From NCBI RefSeq assembly GCF_002933275.1, contig NZ_PSSX01000010.1:1-64000 (forward strand): a stretch of DNA of 64,000 bases, read 5' to 3'. The stretch is from Marinobacter maroccanus (lineage in GTDB: Bacteria > Pseudomonadota > Gammaproteobacteria > Pseudomonadales > Oleiphilaceae). Shown piece after piece: positions 34,880 through 42,913 of the stretch. Numbering within the stretch: the first letter of the stretch is position 1; every line of letters starts with the position of its first letter. A program made the translations under genes and the position numbers. The notes under the pieces were generated by a model. That model saw only the letters and a list, made by a program, of their open reading frames with translations. It searched no databases and was not told the DNA's origin.

Positions 34880-36398
34880 AAAACTTACGAAGCAAGGACT
34901 GCTGATGTTACCTGCGGTCGTTCTGCTTTCGGGCTGCAATCTGGACATTTCCAGTGACGACGACAACACCTCGGCACAGTCGTCGGTCACGACCGAGCCG
35001 ACAGTGCAGATTGCTGGCGCAGCGATGAAGGGCGTCATCCAGCAGGGATTGGTTGTTGCCAATCGCCTGATTGCGGATAAAGACGGCTATTATTCGCCCC
35101 AGCGCCAGGCAGCAAAACCGGTGTTGACGGCAGACGACGGCAGTTACGAGTGGCAGCTTCGCGGCAAGGCCGAAGGCTGGGCTTTAGTTGAACTGACGGC
35201 TGATGGCGGCACCCGCATGATCTGCGATGTCGTACCCCAGTGCGATCAGGCTGGCGGAGCGACAGTGGCTTTTGGCCAGACCATGCCCCTGGACAGCAAC
35301 TTCAGTCTGCTGGGCGCAGGCGATCTGCGCATGGAAACTGTTAACCTCACTCCGCTGACTCACCTGGCGGTTACCCTGGCGGAGCGTAGCTCGGAGGGGC
35401 TATCTCCGGTGGCTATCTCCAATGCCTACAGCACCGTGGAAAACTGGTTCGGCCTTCCGACCGGCGCCCTGCGCCTGACGCCGCCGGACCTCACCAACCT
35501 GAATGCAACGACCGGAGTTACCGCTGACGCCATTCAGGTGGCAATTGCCAACGCGGCGTTTCTGGCTCTGGTGAACGACAACACCCAATGGGATTCGATT
35601 TCTGACGTGCTGGCGGATGTGACCTCACAGGTCAGCGCTACCGGCCAGATCAGCATCACAGGTGACGGTACCAACGTAGCATTGGCGGATCTGGTCAGCG
35701 CCGCTGCGCTGCAATCCTCCGAGTTGCAGAATGTGGTGGATTCAAGTGTCATCAGCCAGAAACTGGTGGTTGTAGAGTACCGAAACGTTCAGCGCTTCAA
35801 AACCATTGCCGATGTAAATGAAGAGGGTGATACCGTTGTTGTCGACTCCGGTAATACCACTGACGGAACCACCGACGGAACCACTGGCGGGGATGAAACC
35901 GCTGGAACTGACTCCGGCAGCACCACCGATAGCTCAACCGATACCAACACCGATACCTCGACCGATACGTCTACGGGTTCAACGGACGAGCAGGTTGCCG
36001 GTACAACTGAGCCCGACACTTCAGGCGGTGAAACATCAACTGATACCACTACTGACGAAACCGTAGCGGACACAGGTACAGACACGGAAACCAGCGAGCC
36101 AGTTACCGAAACAACGCCCGAGGAAACTGTCCCGGCGAATACGGCACTGCTGAGCTGGACCGCGCCGCTGACCCGCGAGAATGGCGAGAGCCTGGCCATG
36201 GGCGAAATCGCAGGCTTCGAAGTGGTCTATGGCACCAGCGCTGAAAACCTGGACCAGAGCCTCGCGATTGGTGATGCCTCTGTGGATGAGTTGCTTGTGG
36301 ACGAACTTACCGAGGGCACCTGGTACTTCGCCATCCGAACCCTGGACACCGATGGCAACCGCAGCCGTCTGTCCGAGGTGGTCTACAAACAGATCTGA
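34863..36398 (+). CDS. FN3-domain lipoprotein with Thr/Asp/Ser-rich linker
   Basis: 511 residues. Signal with lipobox LLSGC (Cys about 25). Residues 50-315 form an Ala-rich domain of unknown fold with carboxypeptidase-like VLTADDGSYEWQLRG. Residues 319-423 are low-complexity Thr/Asp/Ser/Gly/Glu repeats (tandem TDTST-type units). Residues 424-511 look like a fibronectin type III domain (LLSWTAPLTRENGESL..GFEVVYG..WYFAIRTLDTDGNRS). Likely an outer-surface protein with an extended stalk; the repeats may vary in length between strains. Role unknown. Confidence 0.75.
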   Translation: MSYCGKKLTKQGLLMLPAVVLLSGCNLDISSDDDNTSAQSSVTTEPTVQIAGAAMKGVIQQGLVVANRLIADKDGYYSPQRQAAKPVLTADDGSYEWQLRGKAEGWALVELTADGGTRMICDVVPQCDQAGGATVAFGQTMPLDSNFSLLGAGDLRMETVNLTPLTHLAVTLAERSSEGLSPVAISNAYSTVENWFGLPTGALRLTPPDLTNLNATTGVTADAIQVAIANAAFLALVNDNTQWDSISDVLADVTSQVSATGQISITGDGTNVALADLVSAAALQSSELQNVVDSSVISQKLVVVEYRNVQRFKTIADVNEEGDTVVVDSGNTTDGTTDGTTGGDETAGTDSGSTTDSSTDTNTDTSTDTSTGSTDEQVAGTTEPDTSGGETSTDTTTDETVADTGTDTETSEPVTETTPEETVPANTALLSWTAPLTRENGESLAMGEIAGFEVVYGTSAENLDQSLAIGDASVDELLVDELTEGTWYFAIRTLDTDGNRSRLSEVVYKQI

Positions 36399-36487
36399 TT
36401 TGCCACTAAAAGGCAGCGTTGCCCCCTGTGGGCTTCGCTGCCAGCCTGCTACTATGTACTGGTCCATCGCATCTTCTCAGGTACATA

Positions 36488-36724
36488 ATGGCTGTTTCAG
36501 ACCACTCTCGCGCGCTTCTTGAAGTTATCCCTGATGCCAGAGACGGCCTTACCCGCACTGAAAGAATCATTCTTTACGTACTGCACGAAACCCAGCGAGA
36601 GCTGAATGGCCGTAATGTCCCGACCGCCATGCTCTATGGCAGGGTGCTCGAATATGTGGATATGAGCGAGGCAGACCTGCATCTCTATCTGGACCGGTTG
36701 GGCGTAAAGGGAGATGGAATGTGA
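36488..36724 (+). CDS. Small conserved-looking protein coupled to GGDEF gene
   Basis: 78 residues (MAVSDHSRALLEVIPDARDGLTRTERIILYVLHETQ...), all-helical in appearance, with no signal or membrane segment. It overlaps the next gene by GTGA, so it is translationally coupled to a diguanylate cyclase and may regulate or bind it. No family recognised. CAGG lies 6 bases before the ATG. Confidence 0.65.
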   Translation: MAVSDHSRALLEVIPDARDGLTRTERIILYVLHETQRELNGRNVPTAMLYGRVLEYVDMSEADLHLYLDRLGVKGDGM

Positions 36725-38046
36725 CGATCGATCTCAATGCTCTCTACCCCAAGCTGGTCAACCTCATACTCGACACGATCTTCGTGGTGGACGAATCCGG
36801 CCAGATCGTTTTCGTCAGTGAGGCTTGCCTGCAGTTGCTCGGTTACTCGTCAGCGGAAATGATCGGAACGCCACTGCTTGACTATATTCACCCGGAAGAC
36901 CAGGAGCGCACCCTGGTCGCAGCCCGCCGGGTAATGAGTGGTCACACCCACACGGATTTTGAAAATCGTTACCTGCACAGAGATGGGCATGCCGTGCACA
37001 TCCTGTGGTCGGCTCGCTGGTCTGAGGAAGATCGTCTTCGGATTGCCGTGGCTCGCGATGTCACTGCATTACGGCGGGGCGACCAGACTCGCAACGCGCT
37101 TTACCGGATCTCCGAGGCAGCTCATGAGGCAGAGACGCTCCGCGATCTGTGCGATGGTGTTCACTCCATTATTGGTGAACTTTTCCCGGAGTCTGATCTT
37201 TATCTGGGTTTCAATCAGTCACGGTCTGGTCGGCTCAGCTCGCCAGACTGGCGCACGGACAGCGGTTGGATCGACTGGCAAGTGACCCCGGTATCCGCCC
37301 TTGAAGATGTCATCAACACCCGAAAATCGCTCATGGCGGCCAGGGATCCGGTGCATCCGGGTCTTGGGATGCACACTAGAACCGGCTCAGAGGTTGCCAA
37401 CTGGCTGGCGGTGCCTCTGGTTTTCCACGAGTCCGTTCTGGGCGTCCTGGTGATTGAGCGAGCGACAATGGCCGTATCGTATGACGAGGCCGACAAGTCA
37501 TTACTGGAGTTCGTGGCAACCCAGGTTGCTGCGGTTGTCGAGCGCAAGCGTGCAGAAGAAAATCTTCGATTCCTCGCTCATCACGACGGGCTTACCGGGT
37601 TAACCAATCGTTCCCTGTTCTACGACCGCCTGGAGACAGCCCTGCGATCGGCAAGCCGGAACGAAGGGCGACTGGCGCTCCTGTACCTCGATGTGAACGA
37701 CTTCAAGCAGATTAACGATACCCTGGGCCATGAAGCCGGCGATCAACTGCTGATCGAAATGGCTCAGAGACTCAGGGACTGCACCCGTGAGGCAGATACC
37801 GTGGCAAGGATGGGCGGCGATGAGTTTACAGTGCTGCTCACCGATGTTCATGGTCGTGAGTCTGTCGAAAACGCCATGGTCAAGATTCGCGATATGCTGA
37901 GCTTACCGGTAGTTCTCGGCGGAAAAACGGTTCGCGTGTCTTGCAGTATCGGCTCGGCCATGTACCCGAAAGATGGTGAAACCGCGAGGCTATTGGTCAG
38001 CAAGGCCGATACGGCAATGTACGCGAGCAAGCGTCAGGCCCAGTAG
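36721..38046 (+). CDS. PAS-GAF diguanylate cyclase
   Basis: 441 residues: PAS (about 10-120), GAF (about 138-275) and GGDEF (about 285-441). The active site GGDEF is at 365-369, and the RxxD product-inhibition site (READ, 356-359) lies five residues before it, so an active and feedback-controlled cyclase making c-di-GMP is expected. No membrane helix, so it is a cytosolic sensor; the GAF ligand is unknown. GTG start at 36721 overlaps the previous stop. Confidence 0.92.
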   Translation: MTIDLNALYPKLVNLILDTIFVVDESGQIVFVSEACLQLLGYSSAEMIGTPLLDYIHPEDQERTLVAARRVMSGHTHTDFENRYLHRDGHAVHILWSARWSEEDRLRIAVARDVTALRRGDQTRNALYRISEAAHEAETLRDLCDGVHSIIGELFPESDLYLGFNQSRSGRLSSPDWRTDSGWIDWQVTPVSALEDVINTRKSLMAARDPVHPGLGMHTRTGSEVANWLAVPLVFHESVLGVLVIERATMAVSYDEADKSLLEFVATQVAAVVERKRAEENLRFLAHHDGLTGLTNRSLFYDRLETALRSASRNEGRLALLYLDVNDFKQINDTLGHEAGDQLLIEMAQRLRDCTREADTVARMGGDEFTVLLTDVHGRESVENAMVKIRDMLSLPVVLGGKTVRVSCSIGSAMYPKDGETARLLVSKADTAMYASKRQAQ

Positions 38047-38084
38047 GGCTGGCTGCATTCGTCATATACGCAAGCAGCCAGCCC
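38046..38084. terminator. Hairpin at end of diguanylate cyclase gene
   Basis: An 11-bp perfect stem (GGGCTGGCTGC 38046-38056, GCAGCCAGCCC 38074-38084) beginning at the stop codon, between convergent genes. No T-run on either side, so termination is uncertain. Confidence 0.5.
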
Positions 38085-38096
38085 GAGTGTCAGCGA

Positions 38097-38525
38097 TTAT
38101 TTTGCGGTAATGGTCTGCATCACCAGCTTGCCATCTTTCTTGATCGGGCCGTCTTCCTTGGCGCCCAGGGTGTATTCGAAAATTCCGGTTTTCATGCCGC
38201 CGTCTTCGCTGTGAACCATCAGCATCAGCATGTCACCGGATTGCACTTCCTCGGTCAGGATAGCCGCGACATCCATGTTCATGCCTTTGCGCAATGGTGC
38301 ATGGGCAACGACAGGGCCGGGCTTCATGGATTCGTCGGTGCGATGAACCACCAGCCAGCCATTCTGTTCGGCAACCACCTTTTTGGCGGATACAACGCCG
38401 TTGGCGACGGACTGATCATTGGTCCAGACCCCGGCTTTATGCTCAGCTGCCAGTGCCGAGCCGGTTGCGAATGCGCCGGAAACCAGGGCAGCCAGAAGTG
38501 CGGATGTTTTTGCGTGCTTGGTCAT
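38097..38525 (-). CDS. Secreted protein of DUF7282-like type
   Basis: 142 residues with signal peptide ending ATGSALA. The mature part reads GWLVVHRTDESMKPGPVVAHAPLRKGMNMDVAAILTEEVQSGDMLMLMVHSEDG, a pattern of the small beta-sandwich DUF7282 proteins. It lies directly downstream of an anti-sigma gene on the same strand, about 120 bases away, and could be part of that regulon. GGAGAAC precedes the ATG. Confidence 0.72.
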   Translation of the reverse strand: MTKHAKTSALLAALVSGAFATGSALAAEHKAGVWTNDQSVANGVVSAKKVVAEQNGWLVVHRTDESMKPGPVVAHAPLRKGMNMDVAAILTEEVQSGDMLMLMVHSEDGGMKTGIFEYTLGAKEDGPIKKDGKLVMQTITAK

Positions 38526-38643
38526 TGCGTTCTCCTAAGTCTCAGTGTTTACCGTCCATTGGGTTGTTATTGGACGGCTTAACTGCAGCTACGGGAGCGG
38601 GTACGCAAAGTTTCAGGCACCCGTTGATATTTTGTGGCCCCGA

Positions 38644-39375
38644 CTACTGATTATTGTCGTCGGTGGGGTAGAGGTAACCATGAATCGCCGGCCCGGTGGG
38701 CTGGCCAGTGGGTGAGCCGCCTTCGGGCTCGACACTTATCCCGAACGTGGCTTCCTTGAGAAGGGCGGGGTCGTAATTTCTCAAGGCTCCCTCATCAAGT
38801 TTGAAATCGTTGCCCAGAACGCCCACCGAACGTGGGTTTGGTCCCAGCTCGTCTGCCTTGATCCACAACTGATAGGATTTTCCGGGTCTTGCCTCGGCGG
38901 TCACCGGCCGGATATTAAGCCGTTGTTCCTTCAGGTCCACCGTCAGCAGGAAGGCCGGCTGTTGATCGTTATGCTGGAACACGGCTACAAACGACTGCAT
39001 TTGAGGTGCGGGCTGTGGCTGGAACACCAGAACTGCCATCAACAGCAGGGCAGCCGCCGAAGCAATCGCCGTACTCCAGCGCCAGCGGTTCAGCTGACTG
39101 CGCAGTGCAACCACGTTGGAGGTTTCGGCAGCCTTGCGGGGTGTCGATTCGATTCGGTCCAGAGCCTTCTCGATTTTTGCGAACAGCGCTGGCGAGGGCT
39201 GCACGGGCTCGGTTTCTTCAGCCAGCCTGCCCAATCGCTCTTCCCACTGCAGAATCAGGGTCTCCACCTCCGGATCCTCGCGGCGCCGGGTTTCAACATA
39301 CTCCCGCTCCTGGGCCGGTAAGGTGCCCAGAACGAACTCTGCAACCAGCATGTCCAGGTCGTCGCGTTCCGTCAT
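38644..39375 (-). CDS. Anti-sigma factor, RskA type
   Basis: 243 residues: a cytoplasmic sigma-binding region (1-95) rich in helices (DMLVAEFVLGTLPAQEREYVE), one membrane helix (about 100-119) and an extracytoplasmic RskA domain (about 125-243) with SFVAVFQ, LWIKADELGPNPRSVGVLG and FGISVEPEGGSPTGQPTGP, the conserved RskA ending. No zinc motif. ATGA overlap with the sigma gene gives stoichiometric production. Confidence 0.88.
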   Translation of the reverse strand: MTERDDLDMLVAEFVLGTLPAQEREYVETRRREDPEVETLILQWEERLGRLAEETEPVQPSPALFAKIEKALDRIESTPRKAAETSNVVALRSQLNRWRWSTAIASAAALLLMAVLVFQPQPAPQMQSFVAVFQHNDQQPAFLLTVDLKEQRLNIRPVTAEARPGKSYQLWIKADELGPNPRSVGVLGNDFKLDEGALRNYDPALLKEATFGISVEPEGGSPTGQPTGPAIHGYLYPTDDNNQ

Positions 39376-39980
39376 GATTCCAGGCACCTTTTGATCTGTT
39401 TCAGGGCGCGGTGCAGCCAGGTTTTTACCGTATTGACCGGCTGCTCGAACTGGCTTGCCAGATCTTCCCGGGACCAGCCGTTGAGATAGGCCAGGCGTAC
39501 CATGTCCTGTCGGTCTTTCTCCAATTGGTCTATGCAGTGATTCAGTTTATTTGCCGCCTGCTGGTCTTCCAGCTGTTCCTGAGCCGTTGACTGTCTGCCC
39601 GGCATCTCGTCCAGCTCATTGCTGTTCGTGGTGCGTCCGGCAGGGTGTTTGCGCAGCTCATCAATCGCACTGTTACGGGCAATCGAAACCAGCCAGGTGA
39701 TAGGCGAGGATTTGCCGTCCTGAAATTGCTCTGCTTTCTGCCAGACCTTGAGGTAACTGTCCTGGATAACATCGTCTGCCCATTCTCTGTCTCTGAGGAT
39801 ACGCAATACGGTGCCCAGAAGTTTCGGAGCAGTTGCCCGGTAGAGGAGGGCGAAAGACCGGCGGTCTTTCTGAGCCACACGATGAATCAGCTCAGCAACA
39901 CGCTCAGGGGTGTCTGAGGGCGGCTGCGAACTGGTCGCGCCGATGGCATTGTCTGGGAGCTGATGGGAGTCAGGCTTCAT
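39372..39980 (-). CDS. ECF RNA polymerase sigma factor
   Basis: 202 residues: region 2 (about 35-105, with LLGTVLRILRDREWADDVIQDSYLKVWQ and TWLVSIARNSAIDELR) and region 4 (about 135-200, with MVRLAYLNGWSREDLASQFEQPVNTVKTWLHRAL). Co-translated with the RskA-type anti-sigma. This pairing resembles SigK/RskA systems that respond to envelope or oxidative signals. The target promoters are not identified here. Confidence 0.92.
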   Translation of the reverse strand: MKPDSHQLPDNAIGATSSQPPSDTPERVAELIHRVAQKDRRSFALLYRATAPKLLGTVLRILRDREWADDVIQDSYLKVWQKAEQFQDGKSSPITWLVSIARNSAIDELRKHPAGRTTNSNELDEMPGRQSTAQEQLEDQQAANKLNHCIDQLEKDRQDMVRLAYLNGWSREDLASQFEQPVNTVKTWLHRALKQIKRCLES

Positions 39981-40139
39981 GGTGCCTCAGGCTCTGGTGT
40001 CTGATCAGCAGGTTACTTGTTGGTTCGCTGCTGCTCAACAGGAATTTGTCCGGAGTCTGTCGGCTGAAGCGGGTGGATGTGAGTAAGGGAGGTTGCCTCC
40101 CCTCCTCACGGTAGGGGCTGTGGGCAACGGCTCAGCCGA

Positions 40140-41153
40140 TCAAAATAGCACAGTGTTCTGCTTGCGCCACCGCACCGGAGGCATGCCCGTCCAGCGCCGG
40201 AATGCGCGGTAAAAGGTACTTGCCTCGGCAAAACCCAGTGCTTCGGCGATTTCCGGCAGGGAAGAGGTGGAATCGGCAACCGCCTGCAGGGCCTTTTCGC
40301 GGCGTACGTCATCAACAAGTCTATCGAATGTCTGGCCCTGTTCTCGGAGTCGCCGGGCCAGGCTGCGTTCGCTGATGCCAAGGGCTTCCGCCGCGTCTGC
40401 CCGGCGGGGCAGAACCGGGCCGATGCGAGCGGAGAGCCATCTTCGTATTTCGGGCACCGAGGCGCTGTTGATGGATAGCGCGGCGAGGCGAGCGGTTGTG
40501 TAGCGCTCGTGCACTTGCGCAAGCTGAGGGTCGGCCTGGGGCAGGGGCTGGTCCAGAACGCTATTGTCGATCAGTACCCCGCTGAACGCCTGCTCGAATT
40601 CTACCGGGCAGTTGAATACCGTCTGATACCCCGCCAACGGCCCCAGTCGCGGTTGGCTGAATTGCACCCGGGCCGGTTGCATCCGGGTTCCCGTAACCCA
40701 GCTCCCGAAGCCCACCACAGAGGCCAGAACCGCCTCAATCTGATGCGGACTGAATGCCAGCTGTCCCTGCCTGGGGTGGTAAACCAGCCAGGTGGCCGCG
40801 TTGCCGGCAACAACCTGGAAACGCCCGCCATCGGAGATCAGCCGCTGGAAACGCTGCACCATCACGATGGCTTCCCGGAGAGTGGCGGCGGACTGCAGCG
40901 CGAACCCGACGCCGCTGATACTCATCGGAGAGAACTCCGCACCGACTTTCAGGCCAAAGCCCGGATCACCGGTGCAGCGTTCGGCGGCGTGCCAGAGCCG
41001 GGTAATATCATCAATCGGCCAGCGTTCCAGTTCGCAGGCGGAGTGCGCGATATCCGCCTCTGCCAGCAGCTGGTCGGCTGTTACCGACAGCCTCTCTGCA
41101 GCGCCGATCACGGTGTTGACCCAGCCAATGGAAACCGTGGCCTCTAAAGTCAA
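40140..41153 (-). CDS. AraC-family regulator with disturbed start
   Basis: 337 residues from a TTG at 41153. N-terminal Arabinose_bd-type domain (about 15-210) and C-terminal AraC HTH (about 235-330: AAEALGISERSLARRLREQG..IAEALGFAEASTFYRAFRRWTGMPP). A 22-bp tandem duplication (41139-41179) covers the start. Removing one copy fuses the frame to an ATG at 41187 (MALKLTLEATVSIGW). With the duplication that ATG frame shifts and stops early, while AGAGG in the extra copy falls 9 bases before the TTG. Divergent from the FAD dehydrogenase gene, its likely target. Confidence 0.8.
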   Translation of the reverse strand: MTLEATVSIGWVNTVIGAAERLSVTADQLLAEADIAHSACELERWPIDDITRLWHAAERCTGDPGFGLKVGAEFSPMSISGVGFALQSAATLREAIVMVQRFQRLISDGGRFQVVAGNAATWLVYHPRQGQLAFSPHQIEAVLASVVGFGSWVTGTRMQPARVQFSQPRLGPLAGYQTVFNCPVEFEQAFSGVLIDNSVLDQPLPQADPQLAQVHERYTTARLAALSINSASVPEIRRWLSARIGPVLPRRADAAEALGISERSLARRLREQGQTFDRLVDDVRREKALQAVADSTSSLPEIAEALGFAEASTFYRAFRRWTGMPPVRWRKQNTVLF

Positions 41154-41179
41154 TTTTGTTGGCCTCTAAAGTCAATTTT
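41139..41179. repeat. 22-bp tandem duplication over the araC-type start
   Basis: GGCCTCTAAAGTCAATTTT occurs at 41139-41157 and again at 41161-41179 with period 22 (spacer GTT). 22 is not a multiple of three, so gain or loss of a copy shifts the frame at the 5' end of the regulator gene. Confidence 0.9.
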
Positions 41180-41241
41180 AAAGCCATGGTACCGGTATAT
41201 CTTTAAAGCTGACAACTCATTGCGATCAGGTCGGATGCGAT

Positions 41242-42855
41242 ATGGCCAAGGTAATTTCCTCAGATATTCTGGTAGTCGGTGGCGGGTTGGCCGGAATTGT
41301 CGCGGCCCTGGAAGGCCTGCGCGCTGGCAAATCTGTGGTCCTGGCAGACCGGGATACCGAAGAGCGCATGGGAGGCCTGGCTCTATGGGCCTTTGGCGGC
41401 ATGATGCTGGTGGGCACACCGCTGCAGAAACGCATGAAGATTGCGGACACACCGGAGATTGCCCTGGAAGACTGGCTAAGCTTTGGCAAGCTGGCGCCCG
41501 ACGATGAGTTGCCCCTGCAATGGGCCCGTTACTACGTGGAGCATTCACGGTCCGATGTTTACGACTGGCTCAGCAACGAAGGCATAAAATTCCTGCCGGC
41601 GGTGAATTGGGTTGAGCGTGGCCGTTTTGGCGATGGCAACCGTTTGCCCCGTTACCATGTGGTCTGGGGCACTGCCCGGGAACTGGTCCGGTGCCTGATG
41701 ACGGCGCTTCACCGGGCGAACACCAGCGGCAAGCTCACCCTGCTGCACCAGCACCGCATCACCGAACTGGACCACGAAGCGGGAAAAGTGAGCGGCGCTC
41801 TGGCCATTAACGAGGCCACTGGTGAGGAAGTCCGCCTCGCTGCTTCGGCTGTGGTTCTGGCTACCGGCGGTATCAACGGCAGCCACAAGGAATGCCGGGC
41901 CAACTGGCCGGTGGATCGTCCGCAACCCACCCGCATGTTGAACGGTGCCCACCCCTATGCCGATGGCCGCATGCATCACTGGGTGGCCGACACCCTCGGA
42001 GGCCGGATCACCCATGCCGGCGAAATGTGGAACTACGCGGCCGGCTTCCCGCATCCGTACCCCCACTTTCACGGCCATGGTCTTTCAACCATTCCCTGTA
42101 AATCGGCCCTGTGGCTGAACCACCGGGGCGAGCGGATTGGCCCGGAACCCCTGGTGACTGGCTTTGATACCCACTGGCTCTGCCAACGAGTAGCGGAACA
42201 GGAAAAGCCCTGGACCTGGCACCTGCTGAACTGGCGCATTGCCGCCAAGGAATTTGCCATCTCCGGCGCGGAGCACAACGCCCGCATCCGGGACAAACAG
42301 TTCCCCCAGTTTGTGAAAGAGCTGTTACTGGGCAACCACGCCCTGGTGCGACAGATGCAGCATGAAAGCCGGGATTTCCTGGTGGCGGACAGCCTTACTA
42401 AGCTGGCCGACAAGATGAACGCGCTCACCTGTTCCAACGCCATCAACCCGGCAACGCTCAAAGCCACCGCCGATGCCTTCGATGCCAATTTCGCGGCAGG
42501 CACGAGTCTCCATGACGATCCCCAGATCCGCATGATCCAGCACGCCCGGGAATGGAAGCCGGATCGTCTGCGCACCTGCAAGCCGGCGCCGCTGCAGAAA
42601 CCGGGCGCCGGCCCCTACATCGCCATCCGAATGCAGCTGATTACCCGCAAGAGCCTGGGTGGCCTGCAAACCGATCTGCAGAGCCGCGTCCTCAACGCCC
42701 AGGGGCAGCCTGTTGGTGGCCTTTACTGTGTGGGGGAGGCCGCAGGCTTTGGTGGCGGTGGTGCCAACGGCAAGCGCTCCCTGGAAGGTACCTTCCTGCC
42801 GGGCTGCATCATGACGGCCCGGGCAGCGGTGCGCTCCATCGTGGCCGGAGGCTGA
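41242..42855 (+). CDS. FAD-binding dehydrogenase (ketosteroid dehydrogenase-like)
   Basis: A 537-residue flavoprotein: N-terminal dinucleotide site ILVVGGGLAGIVAALEGLRAG, VVLATGGINGSHKECRANWP, and C-terminal GEAAGFGGGGANGKRSLEGTFLPGCIMTARAAV, the end of the FAD_binding_2 fold. This fits the COG3573-type dehydrogenases, which resemble 3-ketosteroid-delta1-dehydrogenases and fumarate reductases. Followed by a TPP enzyme 58 bases downstream and divergent from an AraC regulator. Substrate unknown. Confidence 0.87.
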   Translation: MAKVISSDILVVGGGLAGIVAALEGLRAGKSVVLADRDTEERMGGLALWAFGGMMLVGTPLQKRMKIADTPEIALEDWLSFGKLAPDDELPLQWARYYVEHSRSDVYDWLSNEGIKFLPAVNWVERGRFGDGNRLPRYHVVWGTARELVRCLMTALHRANTSGKLTLLHQHRITELDHEAGKVSGALAINEATGEEVRLAASAVVLATGGINGSHKECRANWPVDRPQPTRMLNGAHPYADGRMHHWVADTLGGRITHAGEMWNYAAGFPHPYPHFHGHGLSTIPCKSALWLNHRGERIGPEPLVTGFDTHWLCQRVAEQEKPWTWHLLNWRIAAKEFAISGAEHNARIRDKQFPQFVKELLLGNHALVRQMQHESRDFLVADSLTKLADKMNALTCSNAINPATLKATADAFDANFAAGTSLHDDPQIRMIQHAREWKPDRLRTCKPAPLQKPGAGPYIAIRMQLITRKSLGGLQTDLQSRVLNAQGQPVGGLYCVGEAAGFGGGGANGKRSLEGTFLPGCIMTARAAVRSIVAGG

Positions 42856-42913
42856 ATGCTGTGAACAAACCACTTAAACAAAATCCTGAACCCGGAAAGC
42901 TTGGAGAACAACA

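Noticed and set aside
40087..40101. GGGAGG-TTG-CCTCCC hairpin as terminator after the AraC gene
   Set aside because: Stem is only 6 bp with no T-run; too weak to list as a terminator.
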